Positions 1-10,013 of a stretch of DNA of 64,000 nucleotides are shown here, in pieces. Below the pieces are notes generated by a model. It was not told the DNA's origin and searched no databases. It saw nothing but the letters and a program-made list of their open reading frames with translations. A program made the translations under genes and the position numbers. Position 1 is the first letter of the stretch, and the number at the start of each line of letters is the position of its first letter. The stretch is from NCBI GenBank assembly GCA_951799445.1, contig OX637293.1, positions 18,414,001 through 18,478,000 of the forward strand. The letters are read 5' to 3'. Source of the DNA: Pseudisothecium myosuroides (Eukaryota > Streptophyta > Bryopsida > Hypnales > Lembophyllaceae).

Positions 1-1983
1 TGCGAAAGAATTGCACCTGTTGCCATGTCTGACGCATCCGTTTCAACTATAAAAGGCCGTGCAAAGTCAGGATGGAGTAGTACCGGTGCTTGAAGAAATC
101 TTGATCGTAGGTCGATGAATGATTGACTTGCTTGTAGGTCCCATTCAAATTGCTTGTTCTTTTGAGTTAGAATAGTGAGAGGAACGGTAATCTTGGAATA
201 ATCACATATAAACCGGCGGTAAAAATTCGCAAATCCAAGGAAGGCTTGAATTTCCTTAACCGAGGTTGGAACGGGCCAATCTTTAATAGTTTGCACCTTG
301 TCTGGACACATTTCAAGTCCTTTAGCCGAGACAATCATTCCCAAAAATTCAACGGAATGCTGATGGAATTGACATTTGGATTCTTTAGCATATAGTCCAT
401 GTTCCTGTAATCTTTGTAATACGTCCCTTACCACTTGCCGATGCTCTTCAAGATTCTTTGAAAAAATTAAGATGTCATCCAAGTATATAACAACAGATAT
501 GTCCAAAAGGTCCTTAAAAATATCTTGCATTAACGATTGAAATTGTGCAGGGGCATTAGTCAACCCAAACGGCATAACTAAATATTCAAATAATCCGTAC
601 CGCGTTTTAAAAGCCGTTTTGAATTCGTGGCCCGCAGCCATACGAAGTCGATGATAGGCTTGTCGAATGTCCAATTTGGAGAAAATCGTAGCCCCTACCA
701 ACCGGTCAGTGAGCTCTGGGATAAGGGGTAGGGGATAGCGGTTCCGCACGGTAACCTTGTTGAGATTCCGGTAATCTATACAAACCCGAATTGAACCGTC
801 TTTTTTTCGAGCGAACACAATAGGTGCTGAAACAGGAGACTTGGATCTTCGAATCCAGCCCTTGCCTAAATTCTCGTCTAAATACCTCCGTAGCTCCTCC
901 AACTCCACCGGGGACATTGGCCGCAACCCAGTGTTACGAGGCTCTTGTCCTTCTTTAAATTCAATCTTCATATCGCAAGTCCTATGGGCTGGCAACTCAT
1001 TGGATGCCACCTCACTGAAAGCTGCTTTTAAATCATGATATTCTTCTGGAATAGAAGAAGATAGTGGAGTATCCACCTCGGAAATCTCGAGTGCATAAAT
1101 TTCTGCCTCCTTTGCCGAAAGACGAAAAGCTGCCTCAGAAACCAATGCATGCTTAGGAGCAATTAATTTTGAAAGTTGTTTTTCTGCCTTGAAATTCAAC
1201 TCATGTTGTCCTTGAGCTCGCACCAAAAAATTCCGTCCTTGATTGGAATCCCCCGGTCCGGTAGGCTGGGATGCCGGCCCGGCCTTGGAGGAATTTCCTC
1301 CAAATGGATTCTCCTCCGAATTTGTGAATTGGGAACTTCCGTGGCACTCCATAGCTTTGCAATTTCCTTTTTCTCCTTGCACCCCATGCCCCATGCACCA
1401 AGCCTGACAATATGGGGAATCAAATACCACACTTCGTTGAGACCACCGAATAGTCGGGTCATGACGGATTAACCATGGAATGCCTAAAATGCATGGATAC
1501 TTGCCTGTATTCGTGACATCTGCTACCAATCTTTCACGATGATTTCCAATGATAACCTCCACAATAGCCTCGTGGGTTATAAGCCCGGAGCTGATCATTC
1601 GGCCATCAATCACCCTAACTTCACGCGGCACCGGCTTTAGTTGCAGCTCCGCATTACATTGTTCCGCAAACTTGGGATGCATGAATATTCCTGTGGCTCC
1701 CGAATCCACTAACGTGAGACCTGGGACGGAATTGAGCTGTGCATCCAACGTCACATGTGCACTAGGGTCAATAGTGGCACGTAAGCACAACGGATCTAAT
1801 CCGCAATTTACCTCCTTCGAAACCTCGACATCCGTATTCGACCATATGTTACTCCATTGTAAATTCTCCCAAGCGGCCGACTCAAGAGGCCGCTCCACCA
1901 TATTGCCCACCTTCCTTGTTGCGTCCAGCGTGGGTGTCTTGTGGATGATGGCAGCGGCAGTTTGCACAGTGCCCGGGTACTGA
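1..1983 (-). CDS. pol: Pol polyprotein (protease and reverse transcriptase), 5' part
   Basis: A continuous minus-strand frame runs from just after the gag stop to the window edge. It begins in the -1 frame relative to gag. An aspartic protease motif, LVDSGATG, is encoded near 1705-1730. The RT region shows the usual blocks: a CIDYRNLN block at about 775-800, a LVMPFGLTNAPAQFQ block near 550-590, and the catalytic VVIYLDDI at about 475-495, followed by the ILTQKN connection region near 170-200. Translation probably needs a -1 frameshift or reinitiation. The 3' half (RNase H, integrase) is outside the window. Confidence 0.88.
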
Positions 1984-1993
1984 AAATTTTCCT

Positions 1994-3082
1994 TCAGTCC
2001 CGGGCTTTCTCTTTTCCCGAAGAGGTGCCTTCCGCTTCAATGGTGGCAGAGATCGACAAGGGCTTTGAGGGATTCGTGGGGCAACGCGATCGAATATGAC
2101 CTACTCCACTGCAACCCCAACAACGTCCTTGGCGTTGATATTCTTGCCGTTCCACCGCCGTTTTTGCCAAGGCTGTAGAAGGAGTACGCACCGCTCCAAG
2201 CTCCATCGGCACCGGCCCGGAGGTATTCGAGTTAGATTGTACCTTCCCCAGTGCATCTCGTGGCAAAGTTGTTGGGGAGCGGAAACTTGAAGTCTCAAAA
2301 GGTGAACGGCGGTTTTGACGCCGACCCCAAAATCTCTCATCGATTCGGGATGACATTGCCATCCAATCTTGTAGCCGGCGTGGTTGAGTCTCCGCCGTCG
2401 CCATCGAATCCAAAATCTCATCCTTGAGTCCTCCACGAAAGCGAGCTACCAAACTGGATTCATTCCAATCGAGTAGCGCCGCGCATTCATTAAACATAGA
2501 AATATAATTCGCGACTGACCCAGTTTGTCGAAGCTTCCCAATGCGATCCTCCGCATTGCTCCGACGGTCAATATCCCCATATACGGAAATCACGGACTCC
2601 CGAAAAGCTTGGTAATCGCCCAATAACTCGTGATCACGCTCCTCGTCCAAAGCTTGGAGAAGAGGCATAGCCCAATTTTGTGCTGCTCCAGTCATATACG
2701 AAAGCGCATAAGCTACCTTATCTGCATCAGAGCTATAAGTGCGCGGTTTACCTCGAAATACAAGACGGAGTTGTGCAAACCACCGGTAAACTTCATTTCC
2801 CTTCTTTCCGGAAAATTTTTCCGGTTCCGCTACCTTCGATTCTTTGAGTTCCACATTGGATTCCGCACACCTCCCTCCTAACACCCCTCCGCTATTGGAG
2901 ACGGGAGAGACCACCGGTCGTGGTCCTTGCGCTGCTCGACTCGAAATCTCTTGTATCAATTGAGGAAGTGTGGCTTGGAAGACACTTTGGATTTGTTGTT
3001 GGATGAAGGCCGCCCACTCCGACCCCATCCCATCTGGCATCAATTCTTCCCCCGGTTGGATCACCGGTGGTACTTGATCCAT
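1994..3082 (-). CDS. gag: Gag (capsid/nucleocapsid) protein of the gypsy element
   Basis: This 362-residue open frame has a capsid-type retrotrans_gag region in the middle, around the segment with EVYRWFAQLRLVF and later FRGGLKDEI, and a C-terminal CCHC zinc knuckle (CWGC...GH....C, roughly residues 320-333). Gag packages the element RNA into virus-like particles; the knuckle binds RNA. The start ATG at 3082 lies 134 bp inside the LTR edge. The stop at 1994-1996 is followed by pol in a different frame, so gag and pol are separate frames. This is plant retrotransposon material, not a host gene. Confidence 0.9.
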   Translation of the reverse strand: MDQVPPVIQPGEELMPDGMGSEWAAFIQQQIQSVFQATLPQLIQEISSRAAQGPRPVVSPVSNSGGVLGGRCAESNVELKESKVAEPEKFSGKKGNEVYRWFAQLRLVFRGKPRTYSSDADKVAYALSYMTGAAQNWAMPLLQALDEERDHELLGDYQAFRESVISVYGDIDRRSNAEDRIGKLRQTGSVANYISMFNECAALLDWNESSLVARFRGGLKDEILDSMATAETQPRRLQDWMAMSSRIDERFWGRRQNRRSPFETSSFRSPTTLPRDALGKVQSNSNTSGPVPMELGAVRTPSTALAKTAVERQEYQRQGRCWGCSGVGHIRSRCPTNPSKPLSISATIEAEGTSSGKEKARD

Positions 3083-3215
3083 CGAAGGAGATTAGGGTTC
3101 CGAATTAAATAATCCTACAAAATCTCTCATGGTAACGGCCGTTGTCCAAAGCCATCAATGCACCTTCAACGTGGAAATCCGAATTAGAGCATGGACTTTG
3201 CATGACTTGACATTA

Positions 3216-3472
3216 TGTTACGGATCGGCTTGACCAAGAAGTCGATGCTCTACTTAGATTGCATTCAAAGCAAACCAACACTAAATCACCACCAAGTTAC
3301 AATAATGACAATGAGAATCACACTTACACATTGTATCCAAAATCATATTATCTTCATTACACAAAATGTCAAGTGAGGAACAAGCCTCCTCACTTGACTA
3401 TTAAAGGGAAGGGAGAGGCCAACTAACCCTAACCGTTACAACCGTTCCCTTGTTACGAACGGGTTCGTAACA
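3216..3472 (-). repeat. 5' long terminal repeat of the gypsy element (257 bp)
   Basis: The segment begins TGTTACG and ends CGTAACA, giving inverted TG..CA termini of 7 bp, and lies directly upstream of gag on the minus strand. It contains a strong internal hairpin (about 3369-3398: TCAAGTGAGGA, short loop, CCTCACTTGA). The outer flank, from 3473, is the remainder of an older repeat, so the element landed inside it. The matching 3' LTR and the second target-site copy are outside the window. Confidence 0.8.
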
Positions 3473-3664
3473 CCTATGGCTTTTTAGCTTCAAAATTTCA
3501 TAACTAATTCCACAAAGCTTCAAAAAATATGAAACAACTTGGGCCACATGCCATTTCTTCTTGTCTTTCAAGGAAAATTTACTGAAAAGTATTTCAAGAT
3601 GTTTTACCTCCCCAAAATTCAGGTTCAGCGCTTAGATGGTCGCTTTATGGACCTCCTACCTTAG
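3473..3664. repeat. Right part of a MITE split by the gypsy LTR
   Basis: This stretch is a diverged copy of the right-hand ~210 bp of the complete MITE at 43117-43405. Both contain AACTAATTC, a run of CAAAAAATATGAAAC, TTTCAAGGAAAATT, and end GGACCTCCTACC. The LTR boundary at 3472/3473 falls inside the repeat (CACCTATG in both copies), so the retrotransposon is nested in the MITE. The right terminus is 3660, followed by TTAG where the 43 kb copy has TTAA. Confidence 0.7.
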
Positions 3665-4082
3665 TGTTAAAAAGAACAATTGAAACCTTTGAAACTGGGC
3701 GAAAAAACCTTTGAAAGCGCTTCTTCTCGGAACAGGACGTCCCTCACGACGACTGACGACCGCGCTCCAAACCCTAATTTTGGCTCACTGCCTGATCATC
3801 AAATCTCCAATCGTGACGTGCTCGCAGTCGAGACTTCGTAACTTCGTCGTCGCACTTAAACGAACAAACGACGCACACCATCGTCGTCGCCACGTCTTTC
3901 AGCTCGAATTCACTCGAGACACATTTCGATACGTTTGTTTTTGAAGGGATTGATCAGTTATCAACGACGATCGGGGAGGAATCCGTTTTCCATGAGCCTC
4001 TGAGAATTGATGGAGCTGACCGTCCTCTTGCAACGCAGCGCCAGCTCCATCACTTCCTCCTCGGCCACTTCCCTCTCTCGCC

Positions 4083-7000
4083 ATGGCCAATTTCACGCCC
4101 TTCGACGATTTGAAGGCGCTCACTCTGGCTGCTCTTTTTCTGGTACCTGCTCCTCCCTTTCACTTTCCTTTGTCTGCATTCCATTTCTTTTCTTATTCCA
4201 CTGTCAGTTTTTCATTTCATTTTTGGCTCGGTGTTTGGTCAATTTTTGGGTTATGGAGAATTAGGGTTTTGGTGGGTGGTGTGGATGAGTGTGCGGGGAG
4301 ATTTTGAGCTAAAGCAATCACTATCCCCCGTATTCTTGCGTATAATTAATATAAGGGTATTCGTGGATTTCGTTGGTTGCTCATTTTACATTTACTTGGA
4401 ATAATTTTTTTTGGAAACATAGCTTGAGAATTTGTGTGTTTTGATTTAGGATTTAGGATCGGCAATTTGGGAAATGAGCTGGTTTATCTGCAAGTAGCTG
4501 TTGAATTTCCCTGTTCATTGGTGTGGATATCCTGCTCAATGTTTTGTATGGATTGCAGGTCGTAGCAGTGGGGATCTGGCTGTTGAGCTATGTCGTGGAT
4601 TGGTTGCACGAGCTGGAGCTCGGCGCCAGGTACTGCTGACCTCTTGACTTCTAATTTTGTGTTTGTTCTGTTTTTTCTTTTGATGAAAGGGAGGCTTGCA
4701 ATCAATGGCTGTGGGAAGCAATCACTTCGTCAATCCCTCATCGATTATCCACTTCGAGGAGGATTCTTGTTAGAGTCCATTGGGGGTGCATCGAAATTAT
4801 CTCACAAGGCTAGCAAGAAATTTGAGTTTCACTGCCTGATTGATGAGCTTCATTGTTGGTATGGAAGCACAATCCTTCCCCTGTGCCGGTGAAGTTGGTA
4901 TGGTGTTGAATTGCCAATTTGATGACGCTTATACCCTTGCATTGTTTGCTTTCAGCAATGCCGGAGCGGCTCCCTGTATGGAAGATCCGTCGTCGTTTGA
5001 ACGGGTGAGTTGGATGATCGACTCAGAATGAATTATTTGTTGAGAGCTTTGGCAAATGCTCTGCCTTTCAAATAGACTACCAGTACAAGTCTACCCCGAA
5101 GTGCCTGAATTTATTATTGAATCGTCCACTTTGGAAGTCGATATTTGGTTATTGCCTTACATATATCAATTATTCAAAAATGTAGTATATGACTCCTTCA
5201 TTCAATTGGTTTATTTATTTACCTTCCTTTAAGCTTCCCGAATGGTTTGTTTCAACACCTATATATATGGACGCGACCACTTTTGGCCATTTGGGAACTG
5301 ACGGGTTAAATGTTTGTATTTCTCTTCCTGACGGTTTCAAACATCTCGTGGTGAATTCTTCCCTGCAGGTGCAATTTCCATCGGTGTTTGATCCAGCAAG
5401 CAAGTACCTATCATTGATCATGCCCGCTTACAATGAACAGGACAGAATTCGTAGCACCCTTGACGAAACTTTCAGGTAAAGAACCAGGGAAACTATTCAG
5501 AGAGTGTATTGCAAGTGTCTGTTTACTAGAGTAGGGTTTGAAACAATAGTCAGTGTCTTTCATCTCTTTTTACTCCTTAATGGCCAATCTGAAAATGGAA
5601 ATTTCCACTTTGGAAGCTAATAGTTGATTATAGTTAATTCAGTGAGGGTTTGCAATGCACTGGTTCAATACGCTTATAGCTCTGTGGGAACTGTGATCTG
5701 TTGTGCGCGAGCCAGTGTTCCATCCTCAGTTTGGGTTTTATTCTCTTGGGATGCAGTTACCTTCAAGACCGTGTAAAGAAAGACAAGTCCTTCACATATG
5801 AGGTGATAATTGCTTCCCTTTTTTTCATTTTAGTGATGAATATAAACGTTGTGGAAGTCGTGACTTCATATTTGATAAAGCTGTGAAGTAAGCCACTTAT
5901 TTGGGGGTACTTTTGAGTATGATAGGAGATTGTAAGGGTAAAGGTTTTCATGCTTGACAGGGCAGACGAATTTTGGGGGACGGTTGTAGATTATTATAGT
6001 GGACGATGGAAGCAAAGACAGCACAACGAAGATTGGTTTTGAGTACGTAAACAAGCATGGTCTGGATGTGATCCGCATCTTGAAGCAGGGTCTTAATCAG
6101 GGCAAGGGAGCTGCCGTCCGAAAGGTAGTGTTTTGTGCGAACATGCTCCTGTGTGTCTTGAAATAGATTTTTTTAATGCAGTATGGTGGATTTTTGCGGG
6201 TAAGGAAGTGGAGTGGGTGACAGATTATAGGCTCACAATTCATTGCGAGAATTTGCTTAAGTTACTATTAATGAACATGGTAGAGGATATTGTTCCCCTC
6301 ACTTGAGCAATTGCTCATACATGCAGTTTTGATGTTCGTCTAAGAGAATATGAGGGTGATAGAGAAGGAGGTTTACATTCCAAAAGTTCGGAGAATACTA
6401 TATTAGAAACTAATAATAGGGTGTACTTTCAAGAACATCTGTTAAAGGATATTGGTAGTTGGTCGTTGATATTCTATAGAATACGAGATGGTCGTCAAAG
6501 ACTATATTGGATTGTGTTGATTTTCTATTTGAATGCGTCTTGTTATTTTATCATTTGAAATTTGAAAGTATTAAATGGAGTACACTAACTCACCTATATT
6601 TTCTTTCATTTGTGCAATTCAGGGAATGCTGTGCACGAGAGGACAATTACTTCTCATGTTGGACGCTGATGGGGCTAGCAGGATAACCGATCTTGAGAAG
6701 CTCGAAGCTCAAGTGAGTTTCCACTGTGGTTTTGTTTAATGCCTACATTGCTGTGTGTGGAAAGTCAAGAATCAGTCGTGTCTGTTGCAGCACTAACTGT
6801 GAATGTCATAATTCAATGTCTTACTTAACTAGGTTCATGTTCAAAACTTTCTCCCTATGGACATGTATTTCACGTAGGTAGGCGGATTAGATCCATCTTA
6901 TAGCCATTATAGGTACTCCCATAGGTCAAAACTTCAAATACTTGTAACAATGTGTCATTAGAGCTATCGAACTAGTAACGGTGTGTCACTCTCTTGGAGC

Positions 7001-9208
7001 GCATGCCACTTCTTTTTCTAGATCCTATTTAAGTTCTTGACCAACTTTGTGTTTTGAGAGATGACAAAAGCTCGTAGTTGCATGCAACCAATTAATAGTT
7101 GGCTTTTTCCCCAAACTGGATTCGAGGCAAAAAATTAGGGCCAAGAGTTTTTCGAGCGTCTCAGCTCTTGCTAAGAATATTTGATCTCTTGTTGTTTTGT
7201 ATTGGTTGCTTCTTGACCTCTTGGCGAATATCGTCAATTTATTTGTTGCCTATGTTCAAAGTGGAGTTCAAAAGAGGGGTGACACACCATCTCTTGTTGT
7301 AAATGCGTTTGTAAGATCTTTTGTTATTTGAAATTGTGACGCAGATACTGCAGAGCGTGCAGCGAGCTCAACAAGCTTCATCAATACAAAATTCAACTTC
7401 TAAGGTTGGTGTTGGGAGTGTTCCTGCAGTTGCCTTTGGTTCCCGTGCTCACCTGGAAAAACAAGCCCTGGCCACAGTAAGTTGAATATCCCCCACCTTC
7501 CAAGAGAGTTGCATTCTATACAAGCAGTTAGGCCCCCCTTTGCCTTAACCGTTAGAGGCAAGTTTGTCTGCCTGGATTATGCCCCTGACGCCTGTGTCTC
7601 TGAAATTACGTTTTTTCACTTCGTTGTTATTTGGCCACTACTAGAAAAGTTATAAAGAAACCCAGACTTGCTAGGAAGCTAAATGTGTGTTCCGGTCTTC
7701 TCTGATGTGAAGCGCAAGTGGTATCGAAATTTCCTGATGAAGGCTTTTCACCTCTGCGTGCTCCTCGTTGCTGGTCCCGGAGTCAGAGATACTCAGGTCT
7801 GAACCCTTTGTAGAACACTCTTCTCTGCTTGTAGCTTGATATTTTTTTATCGTTGAACTCTGAGGTTAAAGAAGTTAGGCTGACTAATGACTTTATTTGT
7901 CGGTCACGTCAACCCTAAAGTGGGCCCCTTTGAAATCTTGAAATGAATCATTTTGAAACTTCAAGGAAGGTAACAAGACGTATCAATAGAAAAAGTCAAT
8001 CGCGTCTACATTTTTAACAACAATAATATGTTTTGAAAGTTACTATAATTAAATATTAACTTCCAAAGTGAATTATCTATTTTTAGCGTGGACACTTCTG
8101 GTTAGAGGTTAATCCCTGAGTGCCTAAATAACCCAAAGGGACTGCTTCCATATCTAACGGAAACGAAATGAATCATTTAGCAGGTTTTACGGAAGGTAGC
8201 AAAGTAAATAATTAGGAAGAAGAAACTATGCGGTATAATTTTTGAACTGTTAATATATGTTTTGGAAGTTATTATAAGTTATTATAAGTTTCTAAACTGA
8301 ACTTTCTAATATTTAGTTTAGGTACGCGGGTTAAATGGTTGCTATATAATTTCATCCACAGCTCATAATACCTCTCTTTATTTGGAATTTTATCTTCCAG
8401 AGGTTGCCATGTTTGTCATTCAACAAGTCTATTTAGATTTCATCCGGAGATGTTTTTCTAGGTCCAACGATCATATTGCAACTGGGTACTATCTAGCGTT
8501 ATCATATCATATATTGATTATTTGACTGGAATTGTGATGTGACAGTGTGGATTCAAGATGTTCACTCGATCAGCAGCGCGACAGCTGTTCTCCAATCTTC
8601 GTCTGAGAAGGTATTTCTTATTACCTTCAAGTTCCAGTTATTTATTGTCTGTAACCCAAGGGGAGAGTCTAACCGATGGTTCTTAAAACGCAGAAAGTCC
8701 TGGTGTTTAATGAATATGAGAAATGTGTTTGAAAGTAGTAGTTGCATGTTGGGGCTTATTATTCCAAGTCTAAAATTTCTTCTCTTGTCTTGTGATTTGT
8801 GGATACAGGATTAGTTACATTCTAAGATTGTCAAATAGAGTTTTTAATTTTTCAATCAGTGAAGATTGTTCTAAAGATTTTTTCTAAGGAGTGTATTGAA
8901 AGACGTATTACATTTCCATTTGGGGTAGAGACGCTTGCGATTAGCTGCTTGTCAGTGTGATCATGGTTACGGAATCGCAGGTGCTAACTATATTTCCTTG
9001 TGGCAGATGGTGCTTCGATGTCGAGTTGGTCTTTCTCTGCAAGAGATTGCAGATACCCGTTTCTGAAGTATCTGTCACTTGGACTGAGATTCCGGGATCC
9101 AAAGTGCGGTTCTTCAGCTTCGTCCACATGCTTTTAGAGCTCGTCCTTGTGCGTTTGGGTTATGGATTTCACATATGGAAAATCCACACAAGCCTTACCC
9201 AAGACTAA
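4083..9208 (+). CDS. ALG5: Dolichyl-phosphate beta-glucosyltransferase ALG5
   Basis: The enzyme transfers glucose from UDP-glucose to dolichyl phosphate at the ER membrane, giving Dol-P-Glc for N-glycan assembly. Eleven coding exons read through in phase: 4083-4142, 4559-4629, 4956-5004, 5369-5475, 5757-5802, 5990-6124, 6623-6712, 7345-7476, 7713-7796, 8546-8610, 9007-9208. The product is 346 residues, close to the family length. An N-terminal membrane anchor (about residues 12-31) is followed by a GT-2 fold: MPAYNEQ, IIVDDGS, the LMLDADGA motif (DxD-like metal/nucleotide site), FGSRAHLE, GVRDTQCGFK and the C-terminal WTEIPGSKV. The start ATG sits in GCCATGG. The gene converges with CFAP65 with 805 bp between stop codons. 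An out-of-frame ATG at 4010 overlaps the start and could act as a short upstream frame. Confidence 0.95.
7938..8335 (+). repeat. Diverged tandem duplication inside ALG5 intron 9
   Basis: Two ~170-bp units (about 7938-8110 and 8165-8335) share the same order of words: GAAATGAATCATTT, GGAAGGTA, ATATGTTTTG.AAGTTA.TATAA, and ACTTCC/CTTTCT.A plus TTTAG. A short 12-bp direct repeat (AAGTTATTATAA) occurs in the second unit near 8268. It looks like old intronic duplication with no coding content. Confidence 0.55.
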
Positions 9209-10013
9209 CGTTAGCACATGAGCTGGACAAGTATTCTGACCAGTGGTTGATTGCTAGCTTGTGACCCTTATATAGTACTTCTAGTCTATTTCTACTTGCA
9301 GAGCTTGGTGATAAAGCTGTAGAGGAAGAGTGGCTTAAGCTATTGACCTCAGTCTTCATTCCTCTAGTGGAGTACTGTATGTAGGAAGGGATACATCATC
9401 ACTATTCGGAAGATGTTTTGTAGAAGCTAAGAGTTTTGATTCACTGTGGCAATAGACACTTTGTATAACATGCTTGAGTGTTCCACAACCGTTTTTTCTA
9501 GTCACTGCCCTGGACCAAGTTGTAGAGCTTCTCTATTCCTGCTTTCTATGAGTAGCAAGTTTCAAAATTGTTTTTGTTCCGGTCCTTTAGTCTATTGTAG
9601 TATTTGAATTCATAAATCTGTGGGGTGTACCGGGACGTTCGCTTACAACAATGCAATTAAACAGCATGAGCTGGGTCGTGTGCAGATCTCCTTTCTCATA
9701 TGAGGCGATGTGAAAGATACTCAAGCAACTACCAATGACGAGACATCCAGGCTTTTTCTTGTGCTTAGAAGGGAATGTTCGAATCTTGGTTTACGAGAAA
9801 GAGGAAGAGGAATTTCCAGAGTTTGATGAAGGTTAGAAATATTGTTTTCACCTGCAAATTTGTGGACCGCAGGTATTTAGCATTTCACCCCTTAAATAGC
9901 TCAATCGTCTTGGTTTAGAAAGCTCCTCGTCAAGAAAAAATCACGGTTATGGTCCGATCTCATAGTAACCGGTTTAATGTACAACAGGAACGTTAACTCG
10001 GGCACAGTGTGTC
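9209..10013. other. Interval between the convergent ALG5 and CFAP65 stop codons
   Basis: I see no coding frame, RNA gene or repeat here. It presumably holds the 3' untranslated regions and poly(A) sites of both genes, which end towards each other. Confidence 0.5.

Larger units (their letters stand above)
1..3472 (-). mobile_element. Ty3/gypsy LTR retrotransposon, 5' part, truncated by window edge
   Basis: Reading leftwards on the minus strand, the element shows a 5' LTR (3472 to 3216), a gag frame with a zinc knuckle, then protease and reverse transcriptase running off the left edge. RNase H, integrase and the 3' LTR must lie outside the window. The protease-RT order and RT motifs are those of Metaviridae-type plant retrotransposons. 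Both coding frames are open as far as I can read, suggesting a fairly young copy. The bases inside the LTR (plus strand, just left of 3216) do not match the usual initiator-Met primer site, so the primer tRNA is unknown. Confidence 0.92.

Noticed and set aside
1549..1983. 144-codon plus-strand open frame
   Set aside because: It lies antisense to the retrotransposon protease, which has a clear LVDSGATG motif; a shadow frame.
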